This document shows, piece after piece, positions 54,193 to 61,651 of a stretch of DNA of 64,000 nucleotides. The stretch comes from Paracoccaceae bacterium (GTDB taxonomy: Bacteria > Pseudomonadota > Alphaproteobacteria > Rhodobacterales > Rhodobacteraceae): positions 1 through 64,000 of the forward strand of contig JABBAP010000039.1 in assembly GCA_018607905.1 (NCBI GenBank), in the 5' to 3' direction. How positions within the stretch are numbered: position 1 is the stretch's first letter; each line of letters starts with the position of its first letter. The notes under the pieces were generated by a model. That model saw only the letters and a program-made list of their open reading frames with translations, did not search any database and had not been told where the DNA came from. The position numbers were made by a program, and so were the translations under genes.

Positions 54193-54559
54193 CGGGAATC
54201 CTCGTGTAAGATGGGTTGAAATATAGATAACACGTTAACGAGGTTATGCAAGAAAGACTATTTCACGCGCCCGTTAACACCTATTAACGCGATTACCCTT
54301 TAAAAAAGTGCCATACAAAGTGCCATACACATGCCATACGCTTTGCATACACTTTGCATATGTTTTGCAGCCTTTTGCCATACGTTTTCAGCTTGGAATT
54401 TCGTCGTTAACCTTTGCCGTTTTCGCGTTAACGAATGACAATCGTTCAACTTGCGCCGACCCAATACCTATCGCAAAAAACCTAATTTTTGATCGAGCAG
54501 GCGAACCTTTTGCAGCGGTGCCCAAGCGTCCAAAACACGCCAAGACAAGCGCCTATTCC
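54193..54559 (+). other. 367-bp intergenic region with GTTAAC sites and repeat array B
   Basis: No convincing gene is seen. GTTAAC-type sites occur near 54233, 54272 and 54284 (CACGTTAACG, CCCGTTAACA, TATTAACGCG), then the repeat array, then more at 54406 and near 54431. The density of GTTAAC is striking. The region should hold the promoter of the FAH-hydratase-aldolase operon and the 3' end of the ThDP-enzyme transcript. A 137-codon plus-strand frame here is made partly of repeat sequence and is not credible. Confidence 0.6.
54308..54386 (+). repeat. Tandem 10-12 bp unit array, copy B (longest)
   Basis: About eight units follow one another: GTGCCATACAA, AGTGCCATACAC, ATGCCATACGC, TTTGCATACAC, TTTGCATATGT, TTTGCAGCCT, TTTGCCATACGT, TTTCAG. 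The middle is nearly identical to copies A and C. GTTAACCTTTG lies 20 bp beyond (54406-54416). It is between two minus-strand catabolic genes. Confidence 0.78.
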
Positions 54560-56248
54560 TCACCCGCCACGATGCTTAAACGAATCCCGTCGAAACGAAT
54601 AAAGTGCGTTAGGATCAACGGCCACATCCACCACCGCAGGCTTTCCACAGGCCAAGGCTGCCGTGATTGCATCTCCAACTTCTCCAATCTTATCAACAGA
54701 GTACCCCGCCGCGCCGTATAATTCAGCCGCCTTTGCGAAATCAGGCGAAGACACATCCGCACCAATATACCGCCCATTGAAAAAGTCCCTTTGATAGGCT
54801 TTTTCCGCGCCCCAACAACCGTTGTTCATCACCACAGTAACAGTGTTAATTCCATGATCCACAGCGGTGGACAGCTCGGAAATCGTCATCCCAAATCCAC
54901 CATCCCCCATCAACGAAACCACAGGGCGATCAGGCTGCGCGCACTTAATCCCCAGCCCACACGCGAAAGAGAACCCCACAAGCCCAAAATCCATCGGCGT
55001 ATGGAGCGATTTTGGCGACCAGTAATTCAACGCATCCGTAGCCTGCAAACACAGGGTTCCGGCATCCATTGTAATGGCTGTATCTTGGGGGATCACATCG
55101 CGAAAAACCTTAAACAAACCAGAGGGTTGGATAGGTCCAACCCCCATCAGCGCATCCGCGTCCCGCTTGGCCAAATACGCGCCACGTTCGTCTTGAAATG
55201 CCGCTGTCCAATCCGCAATTTCATGGCGCTGAACCATGCGCCCAATGGCATCCGCAATTTGATTGGCCGCCGTCGGCGCATCGGCCCAAATCCCTACGGA
55301 AACGGGAAAAAATCGTCCAATTGCAGTGGGTTCCAGCTCCACTTGAATGATCTGCGCATCGCGATTGATGTTGTCGTAACTGTAGAACGTCGAATTAAAT
55401 CCCAGCCGTGTTCCGAGCGCCAAAATCACGTCAGATTCTTTCACCAAACGCGACGCTACAACATTGCCACGCGGCCCCATCTGCCCCGCGTTTAGCGGGT
55501 GCCCAAACGGGATCGCATCGCCGTGTCCAGGTGAGGTTACAATCGGGCAATTTAGCACACTCGCCAGCCTAAGTGCAGCCTTATGTCCAGCCGTGTTTTT
55601 GATGCCCCCACCAGCGATAATCACGGGCCGCGCCGCCTTTTGCAGCAGCTCTGCTGCAGCCCTCACGCCATCGCCCCCCGCCGCGGGTAAGCTGTTGTTT
55701 CTATAATGTTTTGGACGTTGCAAATCATCGAAATCATGCTGACCAGACAGCACATCACGAGGCAGATTCAACTGCACTGGCCCACGGCGCGGCGTTAGCG
55801 CGGTGCGGAACGCCTCACGGAACATTTCGGGCACGCGGTCGGTGCTCGTCGCGGTCCATGTTTTCTTGGTAACTGGCGTGAAAATAGCCTGCTGATCCAC
55901 CTCTTGAAACGCATCTCGGTACACATGCCCAGACGCCAACGCACCCGCGATTGAAACAACGGGTGAAAACGCCGCTTTGGCCTGCCCTAACCCCGTCACT
56001 AGGTTCGTCGCCCCTGGCCCATTTTGACCCGCCAAAATCACACCAGCCTCGCCAGATACCCGCGCATATCCATCCGCCATGTGGGTTCCCGTGCGCTCAT
56101 CGTGCACACCGACAAAATTGATGCTTTCGCTGTCATAAAGCGCGTCAAACATCTCCATCGTGGCAGACCCAATCAACCCGAAAACAGTTTTGACTTCTTC
56201 AACTTCAATCGCAGCCACCGCCGCCTGGCCGCCAGACATCATCGCCAT
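54560..56248 (-). CDS. Thiamine diphosphate-dependent enzyme (acetolactate synthase-like)
   Basis: A 562-residue ThDP enzyme with the three-domain plan of acetolactate synthase and benzoylformate decarboxylase relatives. The cofactor-activating Glu is in GVHDERTGTHMADGYAR (about E51), and the ThDP/Mg motif is MGDGGFGMTISELS...NN near residues 440-470. It could decarboxylate a 2-oxo acid or form a C-C bond; the substrate is unknown. It is 5 bp after the alpha/beta hydrolase gene, so it belongs to the monooxygenase operon. This gene is not part of the tgn set I know. Confidence 0.88.
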   Translation of the reverse strand: MAMMSGGQAAVAAIEVEEVKTVFGLIGSATMEMFDALYDSESINFVGVHDERTGTHMADGYARVSGEAGVILAGQNGPGATNLVTGLGQAKAAFSPVVSIAGALASGHVYRDAFQEVDQQAIFTPVTKKTWTATSTDRVPEMFREAFRTALTPRRGPVQLNLPRDVLSGQHDFDDLQRPKHYRNNSLPAAGGDGVRAAAELLQKAARPVIIAGGGIKNTAGHKAALRLASVLNCPIVTSPGHGDAIPFGHPLNAGQMGPRGNVVASRLVKESDVILALGTRLGFNSTFYSYDNINRDAQIIQVELEPTAIGRFFPVSVGIWADAPTAANQIADAIGRMVQRHEIADWTAAFQDERGAYLAKRDADALMGVGPIQPSGLFKVFRDVIPQDTAITMDAGTLCLQATDALNYWSPKSLHTPMDFGLVGFSFACGLGIKCAQPDRPVVSLMGDGGFGMTISELSTAVDHGINTVTVVMNNGCWGAEKAYQRDFFNGRYIGADVSSPDFAKAAELYGAAGYSVDKIGEVGDAITAALACGKPAVVDVAVDPNALYSFRRDSFKHRGG

Positions 56249-56253
56249 GTCAC

Positions 56254-57063
56254 TTACCCTTTTTTCAGAAAATTCAATATCGGTGCACTAAACAGCACGG
56301 GGTTTTCCATCAGCCCCAAATGTTGCAATTCAGGAATGATCATGACCTGCGCCCCGGCAATTTCATCCGCAATAGCGACGCTCATTTCGGGTGTGCTGCC
56401 AGTGTCATTTTCACACGTGATAACAAGAGTTTGTGCGCTAATTTCAGGTTTAGGCGAACTCAATTCACGCACCCCATTTGCCAAAACCCATGCCGCTTGA
56501 GCGTAACTTTCAGGATCAGCAAGACCCCGCCATTCGCGCACCAAATCAGGCGATGGATCAGCGCTCGCCAAACAAGCAAGCGTAAACCACCGCTTGAGGG
56601 CCGCATCAAACGTCGAAAATGCGCCTTGCTCGCGCACTTGCAAAGCGCGCTGTTCCACAGATAATTGCCCATCTGAGCCGCGATCATGAGGAGAGTTCAA
56701 TATCACCAACGCGGTTAGTTTTTGCGGGTGATCCAAAGCAAACCTGCGATTGATCATTCCACCAATGGAAAACCCAACTACAGACGCCTGTTCAACATCC
56801 AGATAGTCCAACAATACCGCAAGTTGATCAGAATACAGTTTCAACGATGCCTTAGACGGCACGGGCGCAGATTGCCCATGCCCATAAAGATCGTAGCGCA
56901 GAACGCGGAATTCACGTTCAAGCGCAGGTAACATTCCATTAAACACACCCGCGCACAGCCCAAGCCCGTGGATCAGCGCAACAACTGGCTTATCCTCGGG
57001 CCCGCTAAGCGCGAAAGCCGTGCCATCTGGGGCGGTTTTAAACACCCGCGGGGTTTTCCACAT
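56254..57063 (-). CDS. Alpha/beta hydrolase (TgnD- or enol-lactonase-like)
   Basis: A 269-residue hydrolase. VALIHGLGLCAGVF is the oxyanion loop, the nucleophile is S99 in VGFSIGGM, DLYGHGQS is typical of the 3-oxoadipate enol-lactonase/PcaD group, and the His is in PELQHLGLMENP. In the trigonelline pathway an alpha/beta hydrolase (TgnD) splits the ring-opened N-methylformamido intermediate, and operon context suggests a similar role here. Its start overlaps the AA_synth gene by 26 bp; a GTG 18 bp inside is an alternative. Confidence 0.85.
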   Translation of the reverse strand: MWKTPRVFKTAPDGTAFALSGPEDKPVVALIHGLGLCAGVFNGMLPALEREFRVLRYDLYGHGQSAPVPSKASLKLYSDQLAVLLDYLDVEQASVVGFSIGGMINRRFALDHPQKLTALVILNSPHDRGSDGQLSVEQRALQVREQGAFSTFDAALKRWFTLACLASADPSPDLVREWRGLADPESYAQAAWVLANGVRELSSPKPEISAQTLVITCENDTGSTPEMSVAIADEIAGAQVMIIPELQHLGLMENPVLFSAPILNFLKKG

Positions 57064-57634
57064 CGCGGCCCATTTCTGCTAGATCCTGATAGCGATCGCC
57101 AATTCGGTGGTGCGGGTGCCCGCCAACAGATGCCCCAAATGCGATGATCACTTCGTCGTCGGCGGGTGCGTCTGGCACGTTCAAATGGATCGTTTGATAG
57201 TGCGAACGACGCCCGCCATCATTTTTATCCATCAACGGAATCATCATCGCGCACCCAGCAGCACCGCGCGTATTTGTAAACGCGAGGTAGGATTTCGCAT
57301 TCACGGCATCACGCAACTGATTGCCAAAAAACAGTGTGTGCGTAAGGGCTTGCGCGTGTTCCAGCGATCCGCCCATGCCAACGACCGATGCCTTGCCGTA
57401 GCCTTCTAACGTGTCGCTGGTCACATCCAAAATCATTTCGGTCAGTAGTTTTCCGACCACCGGACCAGATTCAATGATCGCAGGGCGCAGGTTTTCAACG
57501 TATCCCATTCCAAACCAAGGATTCTTGATAATCGCAAGCGCGGCGACCAATTTTGTCGCGGGTTCAACGGCGCGGCCTTCCTCGATCAATGTGTTTTGAA
57601 CGTGCAGCAGCGTACGGCGGATTTCTACGGTCAT
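57038..57634 (-). CDS. Amino acid synthesis (AA_synth, DUF1185) family protein
   Basis: A 198-residue protein of the AA_synth family (PF06684), whose name reflects an old genetic link and whose biochemical function is not established. VEIRRTLLHVQNTLIEEGRAV opens the protein; YGKASVVGMGGSLEHAQALTHTLFFGNQLRDAV and GAAGCAMMIPLMDKNDGGRRSHYQTIHLNV are the conserved core. It sits between the luciferase-like monooxygenase and the hydrolase, which suggests a step on a ring-opened, perhaps formyl-bearing, intermediate. AAGGAACCAAAGAT precedes the start. Confidence 0.85.
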   Translation of the reverse strand: MTVEIRRTLLHVQNTLIEEGRAVEPATKLVAALAIIKNPWFGMGYVENLRPAIIESGPVVGKLLTEMILDVTSDTLEGYGKASVVGMGGSLEHAQALTHTLFFGNQLRDAVNAKSYLAFTNTRGAAGCAMMIPLMDKNDGGRRSHYQTIHLNVPDAPADDEVIIAFGASVGGHPHHRIGDRYQDLAEMGRDVENPAGV

Positions 57635-57646
57635 ATCTTTGGTTCC

Positions 57647-58681
57647 TTAGCAAAATTCGGGCATAACTTCGTCGATGAACAACTGCATCGAGCGTTTTTG
57701 ATTTTCAATATCCAAGCCCATCGACGCGTAATACAAGAACCCGTCAATGCCGAGGGCTTCGTATTTTTTCAATTTCGCGATTACTTGATCGGGCGTCCCA
57801 AACATCAGATTTTCTTCCAGCATATTGGGTTCGACGCGCACGTTACCTTCTAACTCTTCAAACGGCACGGGATCAGGAAAACCATCCACAACATCGCCCT
57901 TTTTCATCATCAGATTTCCAAACAGTGACAACACATTGCGAACGGCCCCAAGTGCGGCTTGGCGATCCGCTTCATTCGCATAAACTGCCGTGTGGCGCAT
58001 TGTCGTGAATTTACCCGAAAAACTCGGGTTCAAACGCGCCTTGGCATCATCCAAACGTTTCTTGTATTCTTCCAGTTCAGAAAACGGCAACGTCAGCGCC
58101 CAAGACATGATATTGCAATTGTTTTCAACGGCATAGTCATAGGTAATCGGCGCGCGCGCAGCGACCCAGACAGGCACGTTTTCTTGCAGTGGTTTCGGGC
58201 AAGACGTGGCTTTTGGAAACTGCCAATATTCGCCATTATGTTCCACATCACCATGCCAAAGCGCCTGAACGACGGGCAACATTTCTTGCATATATTTATA
58301 GCTGTCACGCTGATCTAAACCTGGTTTCATACGATCAAATTCGCGCTGATATGCGCCTGATCCGATGCCAAATTCCAACCGCCCGTTAGACAGCAAATCC
58401 AACATCGCAGCTTCGCCAGCCAGATTGATCGGATGCCAATATGCCGCATTCACCACCCCTGCGCCAAGGCGGATATTTTGCGTGTGTTCAGCCCACCACG
58501 TCATCAATTGAAACGGGTTCGGTGCGATTGTCATTTCAAGCGCGTGATGCTCCGCCGCCCAAACGATTTCGAACCCCGCTTTATCGGCCATTTTGACCAT
58601 TTCAAGCGTGTGATCGCGCACCTCAACCATCGAGGCTTGGTCGGTGATGCGCTCAAGATTTATTGCAAGATGGAATTTCAT
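57647..58681 (-). CDS. Luciferase-like (LLM) flavin-dependent monooxygenase
   Basis: A 344-residue TIM-barrel enzyme of the bacterial luciferase-like class. MKFHLAINLERITDQ, GFEIVWAAEHHALEMTIAPNPF, IRLGAGVVNAAYWHPINLAGEAAMLDLLSNGRLEFGIGSG and the C-terminal FGTPDQVIAKLKKYEALGIDGFLYY are diagnostic. It should use reduced FMN supplied by the flavin reductase encoded two genes upstream. TgnB, the oxygenase of trigonelline monooxygenase, is of this class and opens the pyridinium ring. ATAGGAGGCGAAA precedes the start. Confidence 0.92.
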   Translation of the reverse strand: MKFHLAINLERITDQASMVEVRDHTLEMVKMADKAGFEIVWAAEHHALEMTIAPNPFQLMTWWAEHTQNIRLGAGVVNAAYWHPINLAGEAAMLDLLSNGRLEFGIGSGAYQREFDRMKPGLDQRDSYKYMQEMLPVVQALWHGDVEHNGEYWQFPKATSCPKPLQENVPVWVAARAPITYDYAVENNCNIMSWALTLPFSELEEYKKRLDDAKARLNPSFSGKFTTMRHTAVYANEADRQAALGAVRNVLSLFGNLMMKKGDVVDGFPDPVPFEELEGNVRVEPNMLEENLMFGTPDQVIAKLKKYEALGIDGFLYYASMGLDIENQKRSMQLFIDEVMPEFC

Positions 58682-58690
58682 TTTCGCCTC

Positions 58691-60172
58691 CTATCGTGGG
58701 GTAAATTGCGGTGGCAGCGGATCGGATGACATGTTCATCCACACCGTTTTGGGCCGCGTGTAATCATAAACCGCTTGGTATCCACTCTCGCGACCATAGC
58801 CAGAGTTTTTCATGCCGCCAAATTCAGCGACAGGTGAAATAACGCGGTAGGTGTTCACCCAAATGATCCCCGCCTTCACAGCCTTTGAAACACGCAAAGA
58901 GCGCGCAGAATCTCGGGTGAAAATCCCTGCGGCAAGCCCATGTTTTGTGTCATTGGCCAGCCGAACAGCCTCTTGCTCGGTCTTAAACCGCACAACGCTG
59001 ACGACAGGGCCAAACAATTCGGTGTCGACAATCCGCAGATCATGGCTCGGGCAATCAACAATTGTGGGTTCAAAAAAGATCCCTTCCAGCCCCACGGGAA
59101 CGGCACCGCCCGCGCGAATCGTCGCGCCCTCAGTGATCGCATGAGCCACTTCGCGTTTGATGTGATCTTGCTGGCCTTTGGTGCACAGCGGCCCCATTTC
59201 GGTTTCATCTAACATCGGGTCGCCGATCTTTACAGTCTTCGCCACAGCCACCAGTTTTTCGATGAATTCATCTGCGATGTCTTCTTGTAACAACAAGCGC
59301 GAACCTGCCACGCAGGATTGACCAGTAGCGGCGAATATTCCGCCCACCGATCCGTTCACTGCACTTTCGATATCTGCGTCGGCAAACACGATAAAAGGCG
59401 ATTTTCCACCAAGTTCAAGCGACACTTCGGCGAAATTCTCGGCTGAGTTTTGAATGACATGGCGCGCAGAAACAGGGCCACCCGTGAACGACACGCGCGC
59501 CACTTTTGGATGGCTCGTCAACACTTTACCGCACGGATCACCGTGGCCAGAAATGATGTTCACCACACCATCTGGAATGCCCGCCTGGGCAATCAATTTC
59601 CCAAATTCCAACATCGGTGCTGCGGCGTGTTCTGATGTTTTCAAAACAATGGTATTTCCTGCGGCCAAGGCAGGGCCGATTTTAACTGCTGACAAAAACA
59701 ACTGACTGTTCCACGGCACAATCGCAGCGATTACGCCAAGAGGCTCGCGCTGTGTAAAAACAAACATGTCAGGTTTGTCGATGGGCAGGGTTTCACCCAT
59801 AATCTTATCTGCTGCACCTGCGAAAAAGTGAAAAAATTCAGCTATATACTTGGCTTGCCAGCGTGTTTCTTTCAGCATTTTTCCCGTGTCGCGGGTTTCC
59901 AACGCACCCAGTTTTTCTGAATTCTCAGCCAACAGATCACCAAGGCGGCGCAAACACTGCCCGCGTTGTGTTGGCGTCATCGCAGGCCAGGTACCTGCGT
60001 TAAAAGCACGATCTGCGGCGTCTACTGCGCGGTTCACGTCATCAGCCGTTGCCTCTGGAATTTCAGCCCAAATTTGCCCTGTTGCAGGGTTAAAGCTGGT
60101 AAATGTTGCCCCGTCAGATGCTCCGACCCATTCCCCATCAATCAACATTTTGAATTGCTCTAGATTAGCCAT
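58691..60172 (-). CDS. Aldehyde dehydrogenase (TgnC- or SSADH-like)
   Basis: A 493-residue aldehyde dehydrogenase. The Asn is in VPWNSQLFL, the Glu in EVSLELGGKSPF and the catalytic Cys in AATGQSCVAGSRLL. NTYRVISPVAEFGGMKNSGYGRESG is the C-terminal signature, with TYR in place of the more usual NP(V/T). In the trigonelline pathway TgnC oxidises the ring-opened aldehyde and TgnE oxidises succinate semialdehyde; either role fits, TgnC better by position. Its ATG overlaps the flavin reductase stop by one base. Confidence 0.9.
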   Translation of the reverse strand: MANLEQFKMLIDGEWVGASDGATFTSFNPATGQIWAEIPEATADDVNRAVDAADRAFNAGTWPAMTPTQRGQCLRRLGDLLAENSEKLGALETRDTGKMLKETRWQAKYIAEFFHFFAGAADKIMGETLPIDKPDMFVFTQREPLGVIAAIVPWNSQLFLSAVKIGPALAAGNTIVLKTSEHAAAPMLEFGKLIAQAGIPDGVVNIISGHGDPCGKVLTSHPKVARVSFTGGPVSARHVIQNSAENFAEVSLELGGKSPFIVFADADIESAVNGSVGGIFAATGQSCVAGSRLLLQEDIADEFIEKLVAVAKTVKIGDPMLDETEMGPLCTKGQQDHIKREVAHAITEGATIRAGGAVPVGLEGIFFEPTIVDCPSHDLRIVDTELFGPVVSVVRFKTEQEAVRLANDTKHGLAAGIFTRDSARSLRVSKAVKAGIIWVNTYRVISPVAEFGGMKNSGYGRESGYQAVYDYTRPKTVWMNMSSDPLPPQFTPR

Positions 60173-60669
60173 TAATCTTCCCCTTTTTTGAATTCACCAA
60201 AACCACCGTCGAAATAAATCAAAGGCGAAATTTTGGATGATCCGGCCCAAGTCACTTGGCCAAAAAATGCAGTGTGACTGCCTTGAACAACGAAGTGCAC
60301 AACATCGCAAGAAAAGCTGGTGCTGTCTTCTAAATGCGGGGCGTCCCAATCCGTGTGCGGAACATCAGAAAAACGATTCTCCACTTGTAAATCGTCACTG
60401 CCCGCAAAACGCATCGCCATTTCGGCGGTGTTTTTTGCCAACACACAGACTGCAAAATTCCCATTTTCTTCAACGGCTTTTGCAATGCGACTATCGCTGC
60501 GAAGACACACCATCACAGTTGGCGGATCAGCAGAAACAGAGGCAAACGCGCTAACGGTAGCGCCGTGTTTGCCACTGGCACCATTCGTCGTCACCACCGT
60601 CACCGAAGACGCAACATGGCGCATTGCAGCGATGAAATCTTCGCGCTTAACTGGTGGGCGTTCGCTCAC
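60172..60669 (-). CDS. Flavin reductase family protein (monooxygenase reductase component)
   Basis: A 165-residue FMN-binding split-barrel reductase. DFIAAMRHVASSVTVVTTNGASGKHGATVSAFASVSADPPTVMVCL is the core flavin-binding region, and FAVCVLAKNTAEMAMRFAG follows. It would reduce FMN with NAD(P)H and hand it to the LLM monooxygenase, like TgnA or HpaC. The GTG at 60669 is chosen because the family begins close to it; an in-frame ATG 63 bp earlier would add a hydrophobic stretch unlike the family. It leads the operon, divergent from lysR. Confidence 0.88.
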   Translation of the reverse strand: MSERPPVKREDFIAAMRHVASSVTVVTTNGASGKHGATVSAFASVSADPPTVMVCLRSDSRIAKAVEENGNFAVCVLAKNTAEMAMRFAGSDDLQVENRFSDVPHTDWDAPHLEDSTSFSCDVVHFVVQGSHTAFFGQVTWAGSSKISPLIYFDGGFGEFKKGED

Positions 60670-60724
60670 TTTAGGGTCCGTTCGTGTTGTTGGTTTAACG
60701 TAGCAAATTAGAAGCAGTATTGCC

Positions 60725-60740
60725 CAAATCAATCTATTTG
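60725..60740 (+). promoter_or_regulatory. Inverted repeat CAAAT-N6-ATTTG in the divergent promoter region
   Basis: CAAATCAATCTATTTG lies in the AT-rich 120-bp gap between the flavin reductase and LysR genes. It is a plausible operator for the divergent regulator, although the spacing does not give the classical T-N11-A. Confidence 0.4.
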
Positions 60741-60766
60741 AAAAACGAATTTAATCGCATATAAAG

Positions 60767-60781
60767 TTCAAAATAGTTGAA
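60767..60781 (+). promoter_or_regulatory. Candidate LysR-type operator TTCAA-N5-TTGAA
   Basis: TTCAAAATAGTTGAA is a perfect 5+5 inverted repeat containing a T-N11-A core, the usual LysR-type box. It ends 8 bp before the LysR start codon, a good place for autorepression; a second palindrome 27 bp to the left could serve activation of the divergent operon. Confidence 0.5.
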
Positions 60782-60789
60782 GTGTCGCC

Positions 60790-61647
60790 ATGAACCTTTC
60801 GAACCTACAAACATTCCTTGCGATCGTTGAAACGAGCAGTCTGATCAGGGCGTCCGAGAATTTGAACGTTACGCAATCCACCATCACTGCACGGCTGAAA
60901 ACACTGGAACAGGAGTTGGGTCAAACGCTGTTTCTGCGCCGTAAATCGGGTACAACGATGACCGCGCATGGGGCGAAATTTTTGCGCTATGCCGAGGTAA
61001 TGGTCGAGTTGTGGCGCCAAGCAAAACAGGAATCGGCGCTGCCAGCTGGCGTTACGGCATTGGTGAACATTGGGTGTCATTCTGATCTGCGAAAAGGATT
61101 GGGGCAGCGGCTATTGGATGACATATTAGGGGCAAACGAAAATCTAGCCGTGAGCGCTTGGTCGGGGTCAAATTCGGATCTGTCACACTGGCTGAACAGC
61201 GGTTTGGTGGACATTGCAGTGACCAATAACACCGCAACCGAGGATGGGTTTCGGTTACATGTTTTGGCTGATGATCCACTGATTTTAGTGTCTAGCGACC
61301 CTGCAAGTCCGATGCGATTTGATCCTCGTTACATCTTTGTTGAAGGCGGCGAGCAATTTGGGCACGATCATGCGGCATATTACGCGGACGCGGATACGGC
61401 GCGGTTGAGTTTTGGATCCGCCAATTGGGCGCTGGAGCATTTGCTTGAAAACGGAGGTTCAGCATATTTGCCCGAACGCTTGGTGACAGAGTATTTGGAA
61501 ATTGAAGTGTTGTACCGCATTGTTCGCGCGCCTAAATTCAGCCGAAAGACCTATGTTATTGTGAATGAAAAGTCCGCTGATGCGTGGGATTGGTTGCCAG
61601 ATGTGATCAAAAAATTGCAGCATGCAACCGAGCAAAAAGGCAACTAA
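60790..61647 (+). CDS. LysR family transcriptional regulator
   Basis: A 285-residue regulator. MNLSNLQTFLAIVETSSLIRASENLNVTQSTITARLKTLEQELGQTLFLRRKSGTTMTAHG-type residues 1-62 are the winged helix-turn-helix; residues 90-285 form the effector-binding domain. It is divergent from the flavin reductase operon, which it probably controls, with an inducer likely to be the pathway substrate. TgnR of the trigonelline cluster is a comparable neighbour. The M20 deacylase gene starts 4 bp after its stop, so the two are coupled. Confidence 0.92.
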   Translation: MNLSNLQTFLAIVETSSLIRASENLNVTQSTITARLKTLEQELGQTLFLRRKSGTTMTAHGAKFLRYAEVMVELWRQAKQESALPAGVTALVNIGCHSDLRKGLGQRLLDDILGANENLAVSAWSGSNSDLSHWLNSGLVDIAVTNNTATEDGFRLHVLADDPLILVSSDPASPMRFDPRYIFVEGGEQFGHDHAAYYADADTARLSFGSANWALEHLLENGGSAYLPERLVTEYLEIEVLYRIVRAPKFSRKTYVIVNEKSADAWDWLPDVIKKLQHATEQKGN

Positions 61648-61651
61648 AGAA

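Noticed and set aside
54308-54721. 137-codon plus-strand frame in the gap between the FAH and ThDP-enzyme genes
   Set aside because: Begins inside repeat array B and runs antisense into the ThDP-enzyme gene; no family resemblance.
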